Positions 43,780 to 54,754 of a DNA stretch of 64,000 nt are shown here, in pieces. Made by a program: the position numbers and the translations under genes. The notes below the pieces were generated by a model that did no database searches, was not told the DNA's origin, and saw only the letters and a list, made by a program, of their open reading frames with translations. Source of the stretch: Streptomyces filipinensis (GTDB lineage: Bacteria; Actinomycetota; Actinomycetes; Streptomycetales; Streptomycetaceae); assembly GCF_014649495.1 (NCBI RefSeq), contig NZ_BMTD01000004.1, positions 372,001-436,000 on the forward strand, in the 5' to 3' direction. Within the stretch, counting starts at the first letter, position 1. Every line of letters starts with the position of its first letter.

Positions 43780-44235
43780 CAGACCGGCCAGCTCCGCGCG
43801 CTGGGTGCGGGACAGCTCGCCGAGGATCGCCCGCTCCTGCTCCAGCAGGCCCGCGAGCGCCTGGTCCGCGCGGTCCCGGCCGGTGTCGGTCAGCCGCACC
43901 AGCACACCGCGCCGGTCGCTCGGGTCGGGCAGCCGCTCCACCAGGCCCTTCTTGGCCAGCCGGTCGATGCGGTTGGTCATCGTGCCCGAGGTGACGAGGG
44001 TCTGGGTCAGCAGCTGGCCGGGGGAGAGCTGGTACGGCGTGCCCGCGCGCCGGAGCGCGGTCAGCACATCGAACTCCCAGGGCTCCAGCTGGTGTTCGGC
44101 GAAGGCGAGCCTGCGCGCACGGTCCAGATGCCGGGCGAGCCGGCTCACCCGGCTGAGCACTTCCAGCGGCTCCACGTCGAGGTCCGGACGTTCCCGGCGC
44201 CACGCTGCGACCAGCCGATCGACCTCGTCCTCCAT
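43738..44235 (-). CDS. MarR family transcriptional regulator
   Basis: 165-residue MarR protein. The winged helix reads LSPGQLLTQTLVTSGTMTNRIDRLAKKGLVERLPDPSDRRG, with the D-x-R wing. No OhrR-type reactive Cys. The ATG at 44235 follows TACACT by seven bases, so the message may be leaderless. It is divergent from the methyltransferase gene; palindromic repeats in between are probable operators. The 3' end overlaps the response regulator gene. Confidence 0.87.
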   Translation of the reverse strand: MEDEVDRLVAAWRRERPDLDVEPLEVLSRVSRLARHLDRARRLAFAEHQLEPWEFDVLTALRRAGTPYQLSPGQLLTQTLVTSGTMTNRIDRLAKKGLVERLPDPSDRRGVLVRLTDTGRDRADQALAGLLEQERAILGELSRTQRAELAGLLRQLTAPFDNIPG

Positions 44236-44257
44236 GGAGATCAGTGTAGTGGTTGTG

Positions 44258-44301
44258 TCGACATGAAGTCTCTTGAGATCGAGTCTCTTGACATCAAGAT
44301 A
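44258..44301. promoter_or_regulatory. MarR operator cluster
   Basis: A palindrome TCTTGA-CA-TCAAGA (44286-44299) is preceded by a degenerate copy 15 bases upstream (TCTTGA at 44271), and a further related TCGACATGAAG begins at 44258. This is the AT-richest part of an 88-base divergent gap. The geometry fits autoregulation by the MarR protein and control of the methyltransferase/VOC pair. Confidence 0.65.
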
Positions 44302-44323
44302 TAGCCCGGGGAGAGTGACGGGT

Positions 44324-45136
44324 ATGACGACTCCCTTCTGGGACCCCGGCCAGTACCTGCGGCACGCCGGTCACCGGGCCCGCCCCTTCACCGACCTCCT
44401 CGCCCGCGTCCCCGACCTGCCCACACCGGCGCCCCGCATCGCCGACCTCGGCTGCGGCCCGGGCAACGTCACCGTCCTGCTCACCCAGCGCTGGCCCACC
44501 GCCCACGTCACCGGCTACGACAACTCGCCCGAGATGCTCGACGCGGCCCACACCGGCCACGAGGGGCCGACGCCCGGCGGGGGCCGCCTGGACTTCGCGC
44601 GCGCCGACGCCCGCACCTGGACGCCCGAGGAGCCCTGCGACCTGATCGTCTCCAACGCGACCCTCCAGTGGGTGCCGGGCCACGCCGAGCGCTTCGGCGA
44701 CTGGATCACCGGCCTGCGCCCCGGCGGCGCCCTCGCCTTCCAGATCCCCGACAACGTCGACGCCCCGCTGCACGCCCTGATGCGCGAACTCGCCGGCACC
44801 CCCCGCTGGAAGGCCCGCCTCGCCGGCGTCCTGCGCCGCACCGACTCCGTGCACACCCCCGGCGCCTATCTGGACCGCCTCGCCCGCCTCGGCTGCGCCG
44901 CCGACGTGTGGCAGACGACGTACTTCCACGTCCTCACCGGCGAGGACCCGGTCCTGGAGTGGGTGAAGGGCACCGGACTGCGGCCCGCCCTGACCGCCCT
45001 CGCCGACGACCCCGAGGCCAGGGACGCGTTCCTCGGCGAGTACCGGGACCTGCTGCGGCGGGCCTACCCGAGCGCCCCGTACGGCACCGTCCTGCCCTTC
45101 CGCCGGCTGTTCGCCGTCGCCGTGAAGGGGGCCTGA
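44324..45136 (+). CDS. tam: Trans-aconitate 2-methyltransferase-like SAM methyltransferase
   Basis: 270-residue class I methyltransferase. It begins with FWDPGQYLRHAGHRARPFTDLLARV, the typical Tam substrate lid. SAM motif I is IADLGCGPGNVT, followed by GYDNSPEMLDAA and VSNATLQWVP. Trans-aconitate methylation neutralises a spontaneous inhibitor of the TCA cycle. GGGAG precedes the ATG at 44324. The VOC gene follows two bases later. MarR control is likely. Confidence 0.83.
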   Translation: MTTPFWDPGQYLRHAGHRARPFTDLLARVPDLPTPAPRIADLGCGPGNVTVLLTQRWPTAHVTGYDNSPEMLDAAHTGHEGPTPGGGRLDFARADARTWTPEEPCDLIVSNATLQWVPGHAERFGDWITGLRPGGALAFQIPDNVDAPLHALMRELAGTPRWKARLAGVLRRTDSVHTPGAYLDRLARLGCAADVWQTTYFHVLTGEDPVLEWVKGTGLRPALTALADDPEARDAFLGEYRDLLRRAYPSAPYGTVLPFRRLFAVAVKGA

Positions 45137-45138
45137 CG

Positions 45139-45498
45139 ATGCTCCTCGCGGTCGATCACGTGCAGCTGGCCGCCCCGCCCGGAGCGGAGGACGAGCTGCG
45201 CGCGTACTACGCCGACGTCCTCGGGATGACGGAGATCCCCAAGCCGCCGGCGCTCGCGGCGCGCGGCGGCTGCTGGTTCCAGGCCGGGGCGGTGCGGCTC
45301 CATCTGGGCGTCGAGGACGCCTTCCGTCCCGCGAAGAAGGCCCACCCGGGGCTGCGGGTCACCCGGATCGAGGCGTACGCGGCCCGGCTGAGCGCGAAGG
45401 GCGCCCCGGTGACCTGGGACGACAACCTCCCCGGCCACTTGCGTTTCTACTCCGAGGACCCCGTCGGCAACCGCCTGGAGTTCCTCCAGCCCCGGTAG
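45139..45498 (+). CDS. VOC superfamily (glyoxalase-like) protein
   Basis: 119-residue single-copy vicinal oxygen chelate domain with betaalphabetabetabeta pattern: LAVDHVQLAAPPGAEDELRAYYADVLGM, then LHLGVED, and C-terminal HLRFYSEDPVGNRLEFLQP with the conserved Glu. Metal ligands may be His7 and the terminal Glu. It starts two bases after tam stop. Its 3' end overlaps the convergent membrane protein gene by 52 bases. Substrate unknown. Confidence 0.82.
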   Translation: MLLAVDHVQLAAPPGAEDELRAYYADVLGMTEIPKPPALAARGGCWFQAGAVRLHLGVEDAFRPAKKAHPGLRVTRIEAYAARLSAKGAPVTWDDNLPGHLRFYSEDPVGNRLEFLQPR

Positions 45499-45938
45499 CT
45501 GATCAGCGTCCACCGGGCGAACGTCACCGCGAGCGCGAGGGGGACCAGCGGCGAGAGCGCGCGGCCCGCCTTGTTCCAGCCGCCCTGGTCCACCGGGACC
45601 CAGCTCCCCCAGGGCTCCTGGGCCACCCGCACCGGCATGGACACGGGGTAGGAGGTGAAGCCGGTCGCCGTGATGCGGTGCGTCCTGCCGCCGGAGGCCG
45701 CCAGCCCCGTGCAGTCCCAGTCGCCGCCGGTGGAGCCGCCGCGCGACGTGGTGGAGGGCCCGGTCGTCCAGCAGTGCGTCGTCCGCAGGGCCAGCGGATG
45801 CCCCATCAGCCCCAGGTGCCCCACGGCCGAACCTGCCAGGTAGCCGGTGAGAGCGAACAGGCCCGCGGCGACGAGACCCCACACGGCCGTCCCCCACGCC
45901 TGCTGCCGTCTCGTACGGACCCTGCGCTGCCAAGCCAC
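45447..45938 (-). CDS. Hypothetical two-TM membrane protein
   Basis: 163-residue protein with an N-terminal TM (TAVWGLVAAGLFALTGYLAG), an extracytoplasmic loop containing two Cys (THCWTT and DWDCTG, possibly a disulfide), and a C-terminal TM (SPLVPLALAVTFARWTLI). The start is placed at GTG 45938 because TACGAT ends six bases upstream, a leaderless pattern. It lies 29 bases downstream of the TetR gene. No family recognised. The 3' end overlaps the VOC gene. Confidence 0.65.
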   Translation of the reverse strand: MAWQRRVRTRRQQAWGTAVWGLVAAGLFALTGYLAGSAVGHLGLMGHPLALRTTHCWTTGPSTTSRGGSTGGDWDCTGLAASGGRTHRITATGFTSYPVSMPVRVAQEPWGSWVPVDQGGWNKAGRALSPLVPLALAVTFARWTLISYRGWRNSRRLPTGSSE

Positions 45939-45967
45939 CGCGTGATCGTACGCCGCGGCCCCCGCGC

Positions 45968-46645
45968 CTATGACTTGCGGTGCCCTATCAGCCGCGGCTT
46001 CTGCTCCAGCCCGTCCAGCCCGTGCCACGCCAGGTTCACCAGATGCGCCGCGACCTCCGCCTTCTTCGGGCGACGCACGTCCAGCCACCACTGGCCCGTC
46101 AGGGCCACCATGCCGACCAGCGCCTGCGCGTACAGCGGCGCCAGCTTCGGATCGAAACCCCGGGACTTGAACTCACGGCCCAGGATGTCCTCCACCTGGG
46201 TGGCGATGTCGGAGATCAGCGAGGCGAAGGAGCCCGTCGACTGCGGGATGGGGGAGTCGCGGACGAGGATGCGGAAGCCGTCCGTGTACTCCTCGATGTA
46301 GTCGAGCAGCGCGAACGCCGCCTGCTCGCACAGCTCCCGGGGATGGCCGGCCGTCAGCGAGCCGGTCACCATGTCCAGCAGCCGCCGCATCTCGCGGTCG
46401 ACCACCACCGCGTACAGGCCCTCCTTGCCGCCGAAGTGCTCGTACACCACCGGCTTGGACACGCCGGCCTTGGCCGCGATCTCCTCCACCGAGGTGCCCT
46501 CGAAACCCTTCGCGGCGAAGAGGGTGCGACCGATCTCCAGCAGCTGCTGGCGGCGCTCGGCACCGGTCATACGGGTCCGGCGGGTCCGCCGCGGTTTGTC
46601 GTTGCTGGAGGTGCTGCTGGAGTCGGTCGCCACGGCGTCAATCAT
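45968..46645 (-). CDS. TetR family regulator of the desaturase operon
   Basis: 225-residue TetR protein. A disordered N-terminus (about 1-25) precedes the HTH (RRQQLLEIGRTLFAAKGFEGTSVEEIAAKAGVSKPVVYEHFGGKEGLY) and a C-terminal ligand domain. Its ATG overlaps the desaturase stop (ATGA), so the two are coupled. It probably senses acyl-CoA or fatty-acid status and represses the operon through the TACGG palindromes upstream of the desaturase (inference). Confidence 0.88.
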   Translation of the reverse strand: MIDAVATDSSSTSSNDKPRRTRRTRMTGAERRQQLLEIGRTLFAAKGFEGTSVEEIAAKAGVSKPVVYEHFGGKEGLYAVVVDREMRRLLDMVTGSLTAGHPRELCEQAAFALLDYIEEYTDGFRILVRDSPIPQSTGSFASLISDIATQVEDILGREFKSRGFDPKLAPLYAQALVGMVALTGQWWLDVRRPKKAEVAAHLVNLAWHGLDGLEQKPRLIGHRKS

Positions 46646-47649
46646 GCCGCCTTCGCGGTCTCCTTCCGGCGCCGGGAGCCGTCCTGGCCGGAGTTCCGGC
46701 GCGAATCGATACGCGAGCGTGACGGCCAGCGCACGTCGTACGCCCAGCCGAGCAGCTCGAACCAGCGGATGATCCGGGCCGAGGAGTCGATCTGGCCGCG
46801 CATCACCCCGTGCCGCGCCGAGGTCGGGTCGGCGTGGTGCAGGTTGTGCCACGACTCACCGCAGGACAGCACCGCCAGCCACCACACGTTGCCCGAACGG
46901 TCCCGCGACTTGAACGGCCGCTTGCCCACCGCGTGGCAGATCGAGTTGATCGACCACGTCACATGGTGCAGCAGCGCCACCCGGACGAGTGAACCCCAGA
47001 AGAACGCGGTGAACGCGCCCCACCAGGACATCGTCACGAGTCCGCCGACCAGCGGCGGCGCCAGCAGGGACACGGCCGTCCACAGGACGAACTGGCGGGA
47101 GATCGCCCGCAGCGCCGGGTCCTTGATCAGATCCGGCGCGTACTTGTCCTGCGGCGTCTGCTCCTCGTCGAACATCCAGCCGATGTGCGCCCACCACAGG
47201 CCCTTCATCAGCGCCGGGAGCGTCTCCCCGAACCGCCACGGGGAGTGCGGGTCCCCCTCCGCGTCGGAGAACTTGTGGTGCTTGCGGTGATCGGCCACCC
47301 AGCGCACCAGCGGGCCCTCGACCGCCATCGAGCCCATGATCGCGAGCGCGATCCGCAGCGGCCGCTTCGCCTTGAACGAGCCATGGGTGAAGTACCGGTG
47401 GAAACCGATCGTGATGCCATGGCAGCCCAGGTAGTAGAAGAACACCAGCAGGCCCAGATCGAGCCAGCTCACCCCCCAGCCCCAGGCCAGCGGCACAGCC
47501 GCCACGAGCGCCAGGAACGGCACGGTGATGAACAAAAGCAGCGTGATCTGCTCGATCGAACGCTTCTGCTCGCCACCCAGCGTGGCGGAGGGAGTGAGAG
47601 TGTCGTTGGCCTTACGGGCTTCTTCGATCACATCGGAACTTGAGGTCAT
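46642..47649 (-). CDS. Acyl-CoA/fatty acid desaturase
   Basis: 335-residue membrane-bound diiron desaturase. The three histidine boxes are present: HRYFTH, HRKHHKF and HNLHHAD, with four TM segments and the GESWHNLHH region. It introduces a cis double bond (probably delta-9) in acyl-CoA or lipid-bound chains with O2 and a reductant. It is divergent from ppc. ATG at 47649. TetR gene overlaps its 3' end. Confidence 0.9.
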   Translation of the reverse strand: MTSSSDVIEEARKANDTLTPSATLGGEQKRSIEQITLLLFITVPFLALVAAVPLAWGWGVSWLDLGLLVFFYYLGCHGITIGFHRYFTHGSFKAKRPLRIALAIMGSMAVEGPLVRWVADHRKHHKFSDAEGDPHSPWRFGETLPALMKGLWWAHIGWMFDEEQTPQDKYAPDLIKDPALRAISRQFVLWTAVSLLAPPLVGGLVTMSWWGAFTAFFWGSLVRVALLHHVTWSINSICHAVGKRPFKSRDRSGNVWWLAVLSCGESWHNLHHADPTSARHGVMRGQIDSSARIIRWFELLGWAYDVRWPSRSRIDSRRNSGQDGSRRRKETAKAA

Positions 47650-47951
47650 GCGCGTCCCCTGTGGGGTCGAGGGTCGAGGCAGATGCCGGGCCTCCGGGAC
47701 CGGACGGGAGTGGACGGCACGTCCCTACGGTTCCGTAACCTACGGCGTCGTAAGTATGGCAGCGTGTCATGCGGCGGCAAGAGCCCCAGAGCCAGCGCGT
47801 CCACATGGACACCTATCCTTGGATTCGGTCGGACAGCGCGGTCCGCTGAAGTTTCCTTCCCGGACACTCCGGCCCGTATGCGGCGCCCGCCGCCTGGTAG
47901 CCGGCCGGGTTCCCTCCCAGACGAGCTTCAACACTGCAAGGAGCCGCACCT
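47650..47951. other. 302-base divergent region between desaturase and ppc
   Basis: The desaturase-side half holds the promoter and TetR operator described separately. The ppc-side half (about 47790-47951) is GC-rich with no convincing promoter hexamers; AAGGAG lies at about 47938 before the ppc GTG. No RNA gene is seen. Confidence 0.6.
47726..47780 (-). promoter_or_regulatory. Desaturase promoter with two TetR-type palindromes
   Basis: Minus-strand -35 TTGCCG (47780-47775) and -10 TACTTA (47756-47751) are 18 bases apart. Two palindromes, TACGG-TT-CCGTA (47726-47737) and TACG-GCGT-CGTA (47741-47752), follow with 15-base period and cover the start point. The arrangement suggests repression by the TetR protein of the operon. 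Binding not shown. Confidence 0.6.
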
Positions 47952-50684
<2,733 letters not shown>

Positions 50685-50691
50685 CCCGCTG

Positions 50692-50739
50692 ACACACGGG
50701 TGCCCCCGAGGTCGTACGACCCCGGGGGCACCCGTGTGT
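50692..50739. terminator. Very strong bidirectional terminator after ppc
   Basis: Seventeen-base perfect stem (50692-50708 with 50723-50739). The loop itself is the palindrome GGTCGTACGACC, so the whole can extend as one long hairpin. It lies between the ppc stop (50684) and the convergent cell-surface protein gene (ends 50751). Confidence 0.88.
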
Positions 50740-50750
50740 ACGGGGGACTC

Positions 50751-51467
50751 TCAGCCCCGCCGGGCCGTCCGGCGACGCGCCACCAGACAGCCGCCCACGG
50801 CGACCAGCGCCGCGGCAGCGGCCGACAGCAGACCCACCGGAGCGCCGTTGCCGGTCTCGGCGAGGTCACCGCCGGCGGACGGGGAGGAGGACGCGGCCGC
50901 GGCGGAGGGGGATCCGGACGCGGACACACCCGGGGCCGCACCGGACGACGCCGAAGACGCCGAAGCCGGCGACGCCGAAGAAGACGACGACGCCGAGGAA
51001 GGCGACGACGCCGAGGAAGGCGACGACGGCGACGCCGAGCCGGTCGGCCTGCCGCCGCCTGCCCCGGAGCCCTTGCAGTCCGTCCAGAACACCTTGTGCT
51101 TGGCCGCGCCCTTCTCACCCGCGAAGTTCCAGAACAGCTTGTAGTGCCCGTCGGGCAGCGAGAGGTCGTCCGTACGGCCGTGACCGCCCGAGTCCAGGGT
51201 GATCGCGCCGGACCTCACGGTCCCGCCCTTCGTCGGCGCCCACGCCTCGATGTGCCAGGCGACCCGCTGCCCGCCGTCGAAGCCGAAGGCGTCCAGGTAG
51301 AACGTGCACACGTGCGGCTCGTTGCGGCGTGCTTCCTCGCCGGTCCGGGCATCGTGGATCTTGACCGTGCCGTTGTCACCGGGAGCGGTCGCGTGGGCGG
51401 CGGGGGCGCACAGCAGCGCCGCCGAGACACCGGCGGTCAGCGCGCCGGCGCGGAAGAGGGTACGCAT
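50751..51467 (-). CDS. LAETG sortase-anchored surface protein
   Basis: 238-residue secreted protein. Signal peptide is MRTLFRAGALTAGVSAALLC with cleavage near AHA. An Ig-like domain with two Cys (VCTFYLD and TDCKGSG) follows, then a Ser/Ala/Pro-rich spacer (about 135-195), LAETG at 202-206, a TM and a RRRTARRG tail. LAxTG is the signal for class E sortases of Streptomyces. No sortase gene is nearby. The ATG at 51467 starts the signal peptide; upstream frame is unsupported. Function at the surface unknown. Confidence 0.85.
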   Translation of the reverse strand: MRTLFRAGALTAGVSAALLCAPAAHATAPGDNGTVKIHDARTGEEARRNEPHVCTFYLDAFGFDGGQRVAWHIEAWAPTKGGTVRSGAITLDSGGHGRTDDLSLPDGHYKLFWNFAGEKGAAKHKVFWTDCKGSGAGGGRPTGSASPSSPSSASSPSSASSSSSASPASASSASSGAAPGVSASGSPSAAAASSSPSAGGDLAETGNGAPVGLLSAAAAALVAVGGCLVARRRTARRG

Positions 51468-51602
51468 GGGCTGTCCATCTTCGAGTGGTGAACGGGGAAG
51501 ATGTGGAGGGGGCGGTTCAGCTTCCGGTCCCGCCAGGCAGCCGGTCAATCACGAACAGGCAACACACAAGCCCCCCACAGACGTGAAGAACGCCCCGACC
51601 CC

Positions 51603-52106
51603 TCACAGGGTCACGAACGTCGCCGTCAGCAGCACGGCCCCCGACCCCGCCAGCACCCACGCCACCCGCGTCAGCCGCATCCCGCCCGCCACCACCACCG
51701 ACGCCAGCAGCAACGCCCCGCCGAACGGCACCCAGGCATACAGGATCCCCGCCGGACCCGAGCGCACCGCGTCCGACGTACCCGGCCTCAGCACGACGTC
51801 GTACGTGCGCCCCGCGCGCACCGCGACCGACTTGCCGAGCTCCACATGCGCGCGTGCCCGCGCCCCCGCCGACGTCGGCGTGAACGGCCCCGTACAGACA
51901 TCCCCCGCGCACCGCGTCACCCGCACCGTGCCGGCCTCATGCCCCTTGGCCAGCATCACGTGCTGCGCGGTCCCCCAGGAACCCCACACCCCGGCGAACA
52001 GGATCAACGCGGCGACCGCGCCCATCGCCGCGACCCGCCCGAACCGCAGAGCGGTCACGGAGGTCCGACGAGCAGAGGTGGCTGTGGCAGGCATGGCCGG
52101 GATCAT
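51603..52106 (-). CDS. Hypothetical two-TM membrane protein
   Basis: 167-residue protein with an N-terminal TM (VAAMGAVAALILFAGVWGSW), an extracytoplasmic loop with two Cys (RCAGDVC) and a C-terminal hydrophobic region likely crossing twice (GILYAWVPFGGALLLASVVV and VAWVLAGSGAVLLTATFV). It may start at ATG 52106 or 52094; no ribosome site supports either. It follows pth on the same strand by 42 bases. No known family. Confidence 0.65.
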   Translation of the reverse strand: MIPAMPATATSARRTSVTALRFGRVAAMGAVAALILFAGVWGSWGTAQHVMLAKGHEAGTVRVTRCAGDVCTGPFTPTSAGARARAHVELGKSVAVRAGRTYDVVLRPGTSDAVRSGPAGILYAWVPFGGALLLASVVVAGGMRLTRVAWVLAGSGAVLLTATFVTL

Positions 52107-52148
52107 TGGCCATACCGCTACGACCGGTCAACTCCAGAGCCGGTCCGG

Positions 52149-52745
52149 CTACTGGTTGTACGCCGACTGAGCGCGCTCCAGACCCTCGGTGACCAGACAC
52201 TCCACCGCATCCGCCGCACGGTCCACGAAGTAGTCCAGCTCCTTGCGCTCCGCCGACGAGAAGTCCTTCAGCACGAAGTCCGCCACCTGCATACGACCCG
52301 GAGGCCGGCCGATCCCGAACCGCACCCGGTGGTAGTCCGGCCCCATCGCCTTCGTCATCGACTTCAGACCGTTGTGCCCGTTGTCACCGCCGCCCAGCTT
52401 CAGCCGCAGCACCCCGTGGTCGATGTCCAGCTCGTCGTGCACGGCCACGATGTTCGTCACCGGCACCTTGTAGAAGTCCTTCAGCGCGTTCACCGGACCG
52501 CCGGACAGATTCATGTACGACATCGGCTTCGCCAGGATCACCCGCCGGTTCGCCGGCCCCGCCGGACCGATCCGCCCCTCCACCACCTGCGCCTGCGCCT
52601 TGCCCGCACGCTTGAACTTCCCCCCGATCCGCGCCGCGATCAGGTCCACCACCATGAACCCGACGTTGTGCCGGTTCATCGCGTACTCCGGCCCGGGATT
52701 CCCGAGCCCGACGATCAGCCAGGGGGCGCTGGCGGGGGTGCTCAC
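52149..52745 (-). CDS. pth: Peptidyl-tRNA hydrolase
   Basis: 198-residue Pth, releasing tRNA from stalled peptidyl-tRNA. Visible are [22 protein letters not shown] (catalytic His in NRHN), [10 protein letters not shown] and VHDELDI (catalytic Asp), and [12 protein letters not shown]. The GTG at 52745 is preferred because AAGGAG lies eight bases upstream; the ATG at 52751 is only two bases from it. It lies in the conserved actinobacterial order pth-rplY-prs-glmU. Confidence 0.94.
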   Translation of the reverse strand: MSTPASAPWLIVGLGNPGPEYAMNRHNVGFMVVDLIAARIGGKFKRAGKAQAQVVEGRIGPAGPANRRVILAKPMSYMNLSGGPVNALKDFYKVPVTNIVAVHDELDIDHGVLRLKLGGGDNGHNGLKSMTKAMGPDYHRVRFGIGRPPGRMQVADFVLKDFSSAERKELDYFVDRAADAVECLVTEGLERAQSAYNQ

Positions 52746-52827
52746 GTCCATGTCTCCTTGATACGCGCCAGCCGCTGCTCCCGGCGAGGGGAGCAGCGGC
52801 TGAAACAGTTGATGACGCCGGAGAGGA

Positions 52828-53421
52828 TCAGGCCTCGGCCTGCTCCTCGCCCTCCTCGGCCTCGCCCGCGGCTTCCTCGGCCTGGGCCTGCAGCACCTGC
52901 AGCACCACGGCGTCCGCGTCCACGGCCAGCGAGACACCGCTGGGCAGCGTGATGTCCTTGGCGTGGACAGAGGCACCGGCCTCCAGACCCTCGACCGACA
53001 CCGTGAGGGCCTCGGGGATGTGCGTCGCCTCGGCCTCGACCGGCAGCGCGGTCAGCACGTGCTCCAGCAGGTTGCCACCCGGGGCCAGCTCGCCCTCGGC
53101 GTGCACCGGAACCTCGACCGTGACCTTCTCGCCACGCTTGACCAGCAGCAGGTCGACGTGCTCCAGGAAGCCCTTCAGCGGGTCACGCTGCACGGCCTTC
53201 GGAAGCGCCAGCTCGTTGGTCTTGCCGTCGATGTCCAGGGAGATCAGGACGTTCGGCGTACGCAGCGCCAGCAGCAGGTCGTGACCCGGGAAGGTCAGGT
53301 GCAGCGGCTCGGAGCCGTGGCCGTAGAGAACACCCGGGACCTTGTTGTCACGGCGGATGCGACGGGCGGCACCCTTGCCGAACTCGGTACGGGTCTCGGC
53401 GGTGAGCTTCACCTCGGACAT
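52828..53421 (-). CDS. rplY: 50S ribosomal protein L25/general stress protein Ctc
   Basis: 197-residue L25 of the long CTC type: N-terminal 5S-rRNA-binding domain (about 1-95) with [25 protein letters not shown], a C-terminal beta domain (about 95-180) and an acidic tail of Glu/Ala. The ATG at 53421 has GAGGAG eight bases upstream; the GTG at 53430 is rejected. It lies 82 bases upstream of pth. Confidence 0.94.
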   Translation of the reverse strand: MSEVKLTAETRTEFGKGAARRIRRDNKVPGVLYGHGSEPLHLTFPGHDLLLALRTPNVLISLDIDGKTNELALPKAVQRDPLKGFLEHVDLLLVKRGEKVTVEVPVHAEGELAPGGNLLEHVLTALPVEAEATHIPEALTVSVEGLEAGASVHAKDITLPSGVSLAVDADAVVLQVLQAQAEEAAGEAEEGEEQAEA

Positions 53422-53519
53422 ATCGATCACTCCTCGTAGGAACTCGAACGGACGGGGTCACCCGGCCACGAACGGCCTGCTACGAAGAGCGCGTCGATAA
53501 CGGACCACCGTACGCACGC

Positions 53520-53585
53520 GTACGGCCTCCCTCGCCGAGCAACTGGAGCAGTTTACTCGGAGAAGGAGGCCGTACTCAAAAGGAT
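53520..53585 (-). terminator. Branched hairpin between prs and rplY
   Basis: Outer 11-base perfect stem (53520-53530 with 53575-53585) and inner CCGAG/CTCGG stem (53535-53539 with 53566-53570). Located after prs on the minus strand and inside the rplY leader, so it may act as a terminator or attenuator. Confidence 0.65.
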
Positions 53586-53620
53586 CTTCCGTCACCGCGC
53601 GGAGCGCGGCTGCAGAAACC

Positions 53621-54601
53621 TCACTGCTCGTCGAAGAGGCTGGTCACAGACCCGTCCTCGAACACCTCACGCACCGCACTCGCGATCGTCGGGGCGATCG
53701 ACAGCACCGTGATCTTGTCCAGATCCCGGCCCAGCTCCGCCGGCGTCGGCAACGTGTTCGTGAACACGAACTCACTCACCCGGGAGTTCTTCAGCCGGTC
53801 CGCGGCCGGACCCGACAGCACACCGTGCGTCGCCGTCACGATGACATCCTCCGCACCGTGCGCGAACAGCGCGTCGGCAGCCGCACAGATCGTGCCACCC
53901 GTGTCGATCATGTCGTCGACCAGCACACACACGCGACCCTTGACCTCACCCACGACCTCGTGGACCGTCACCTGGTTCGCCACGTCCTTGTCACGCCGCT
54001 TGTGCACGATCGCCAGCGGCGCACCGAGCCGGTCGCACCACCGGTCCGCCACCCGCACCCGACCCGCGTCCGGCGACACGACCGTCAGCTTGTTCCGGTC
54101 CACCTTCTCGCCCACGTAGTCCGCGAGCAGCGGAAGCGCGAACAGATGGTCCACGGGACCGTCGAAGAAGCCCTGGATCTGGTCCGTGTGCAGATCCACG
54201 GTCAGGATCCGGTCCGCACCCGCCGTCTTCATCAGGTCGGCGATCAGACGCGCCGAAATCGGTTCACGACCCCGGTGCTTCTTGTCCTGCCGCGCGTAAC
54301 CGTAGAACGGCACGATCACCGTGATGGAGCGGGCCGACGCACGCTTCAGCGCGTCGATCATGATCAGCTGCTCCATGATCCACTGGTTGATCGGAGCCGT
54401 GTGGCTCTGGATCACGAAGCAGTCCGCACCACGCGCCGACTCCTGGTAACGGACGTAGATCTCACCGTTCGCGAAGTCGAAGGCCTTCGTCGGGACGACC
54501 CCGACACCCAGCTGCTGGGCGACCTCCTCGGCAAGCTCGGGGTGGGCGCGGCCGGAGAAGAACATCAACTTCTTCTCGCCGGTCGTCTTGATCCCGGTCA
54601 C
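53621..54601 (-). CDS. prs: Ribose-phosphate pyrophosphokinase
   Basis: 326-residue PRPP synthase. Regulatory/flexible loop VPFYGYARQDKKHRGREP, the PRPP-binding CVLVDDMIDTGGT motif and the DLHTDQIQGFF metal loop are all intact. It makes PRPP from ribose-5-phosphate and ATP for nucleotides, His and Trp. GTG start. It lies downstream of glmU by 153 bases on the same strand, as in M. tuberculosis. Confidence 0.95.
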   Translation of the reverse strand: MTGIKTTGEKKLMFFSGRAHPELAEEVAQQLGVGVVPTKAFDFANGEIYVRYQESARGADCFVIQSHTAPINQWIMEQLIMIDALKRASARSITVIVPFYGYARQDKKHRGREPISARLIADLMKTAGADRILTVDLHTDQIQGFFDGPVDHLFALPLLADYVGEKVDRNKLTVVSPDAGRVRVADRWCDRLGAPLAIVHKRRDKDVANQVTVHEVVGEVKGRVCVLVDDMIDTGGTICAAADALFAHGAEDVIVTATHGVLSGPAADRLKNSRVSEFVFTNTLPTPAELGRDLDKITVLSIAPTIASAVREVFEDGSVTSLFDEQ

Positions 54602-54754
54602 AGCACTGTCTCCTCAGAGGTTGTCTCAGCCAGCCGGCTGCTCAGCGACCTCTCGGCTGGGCGTGAGAGGCCGAATCAGCTGGTAAGGGTGCGGGTGCAC
54701 GCGTGCGGATGTGCACTTATCACGGTACGCCGACTTCGACGCACCCGTTTCCCG

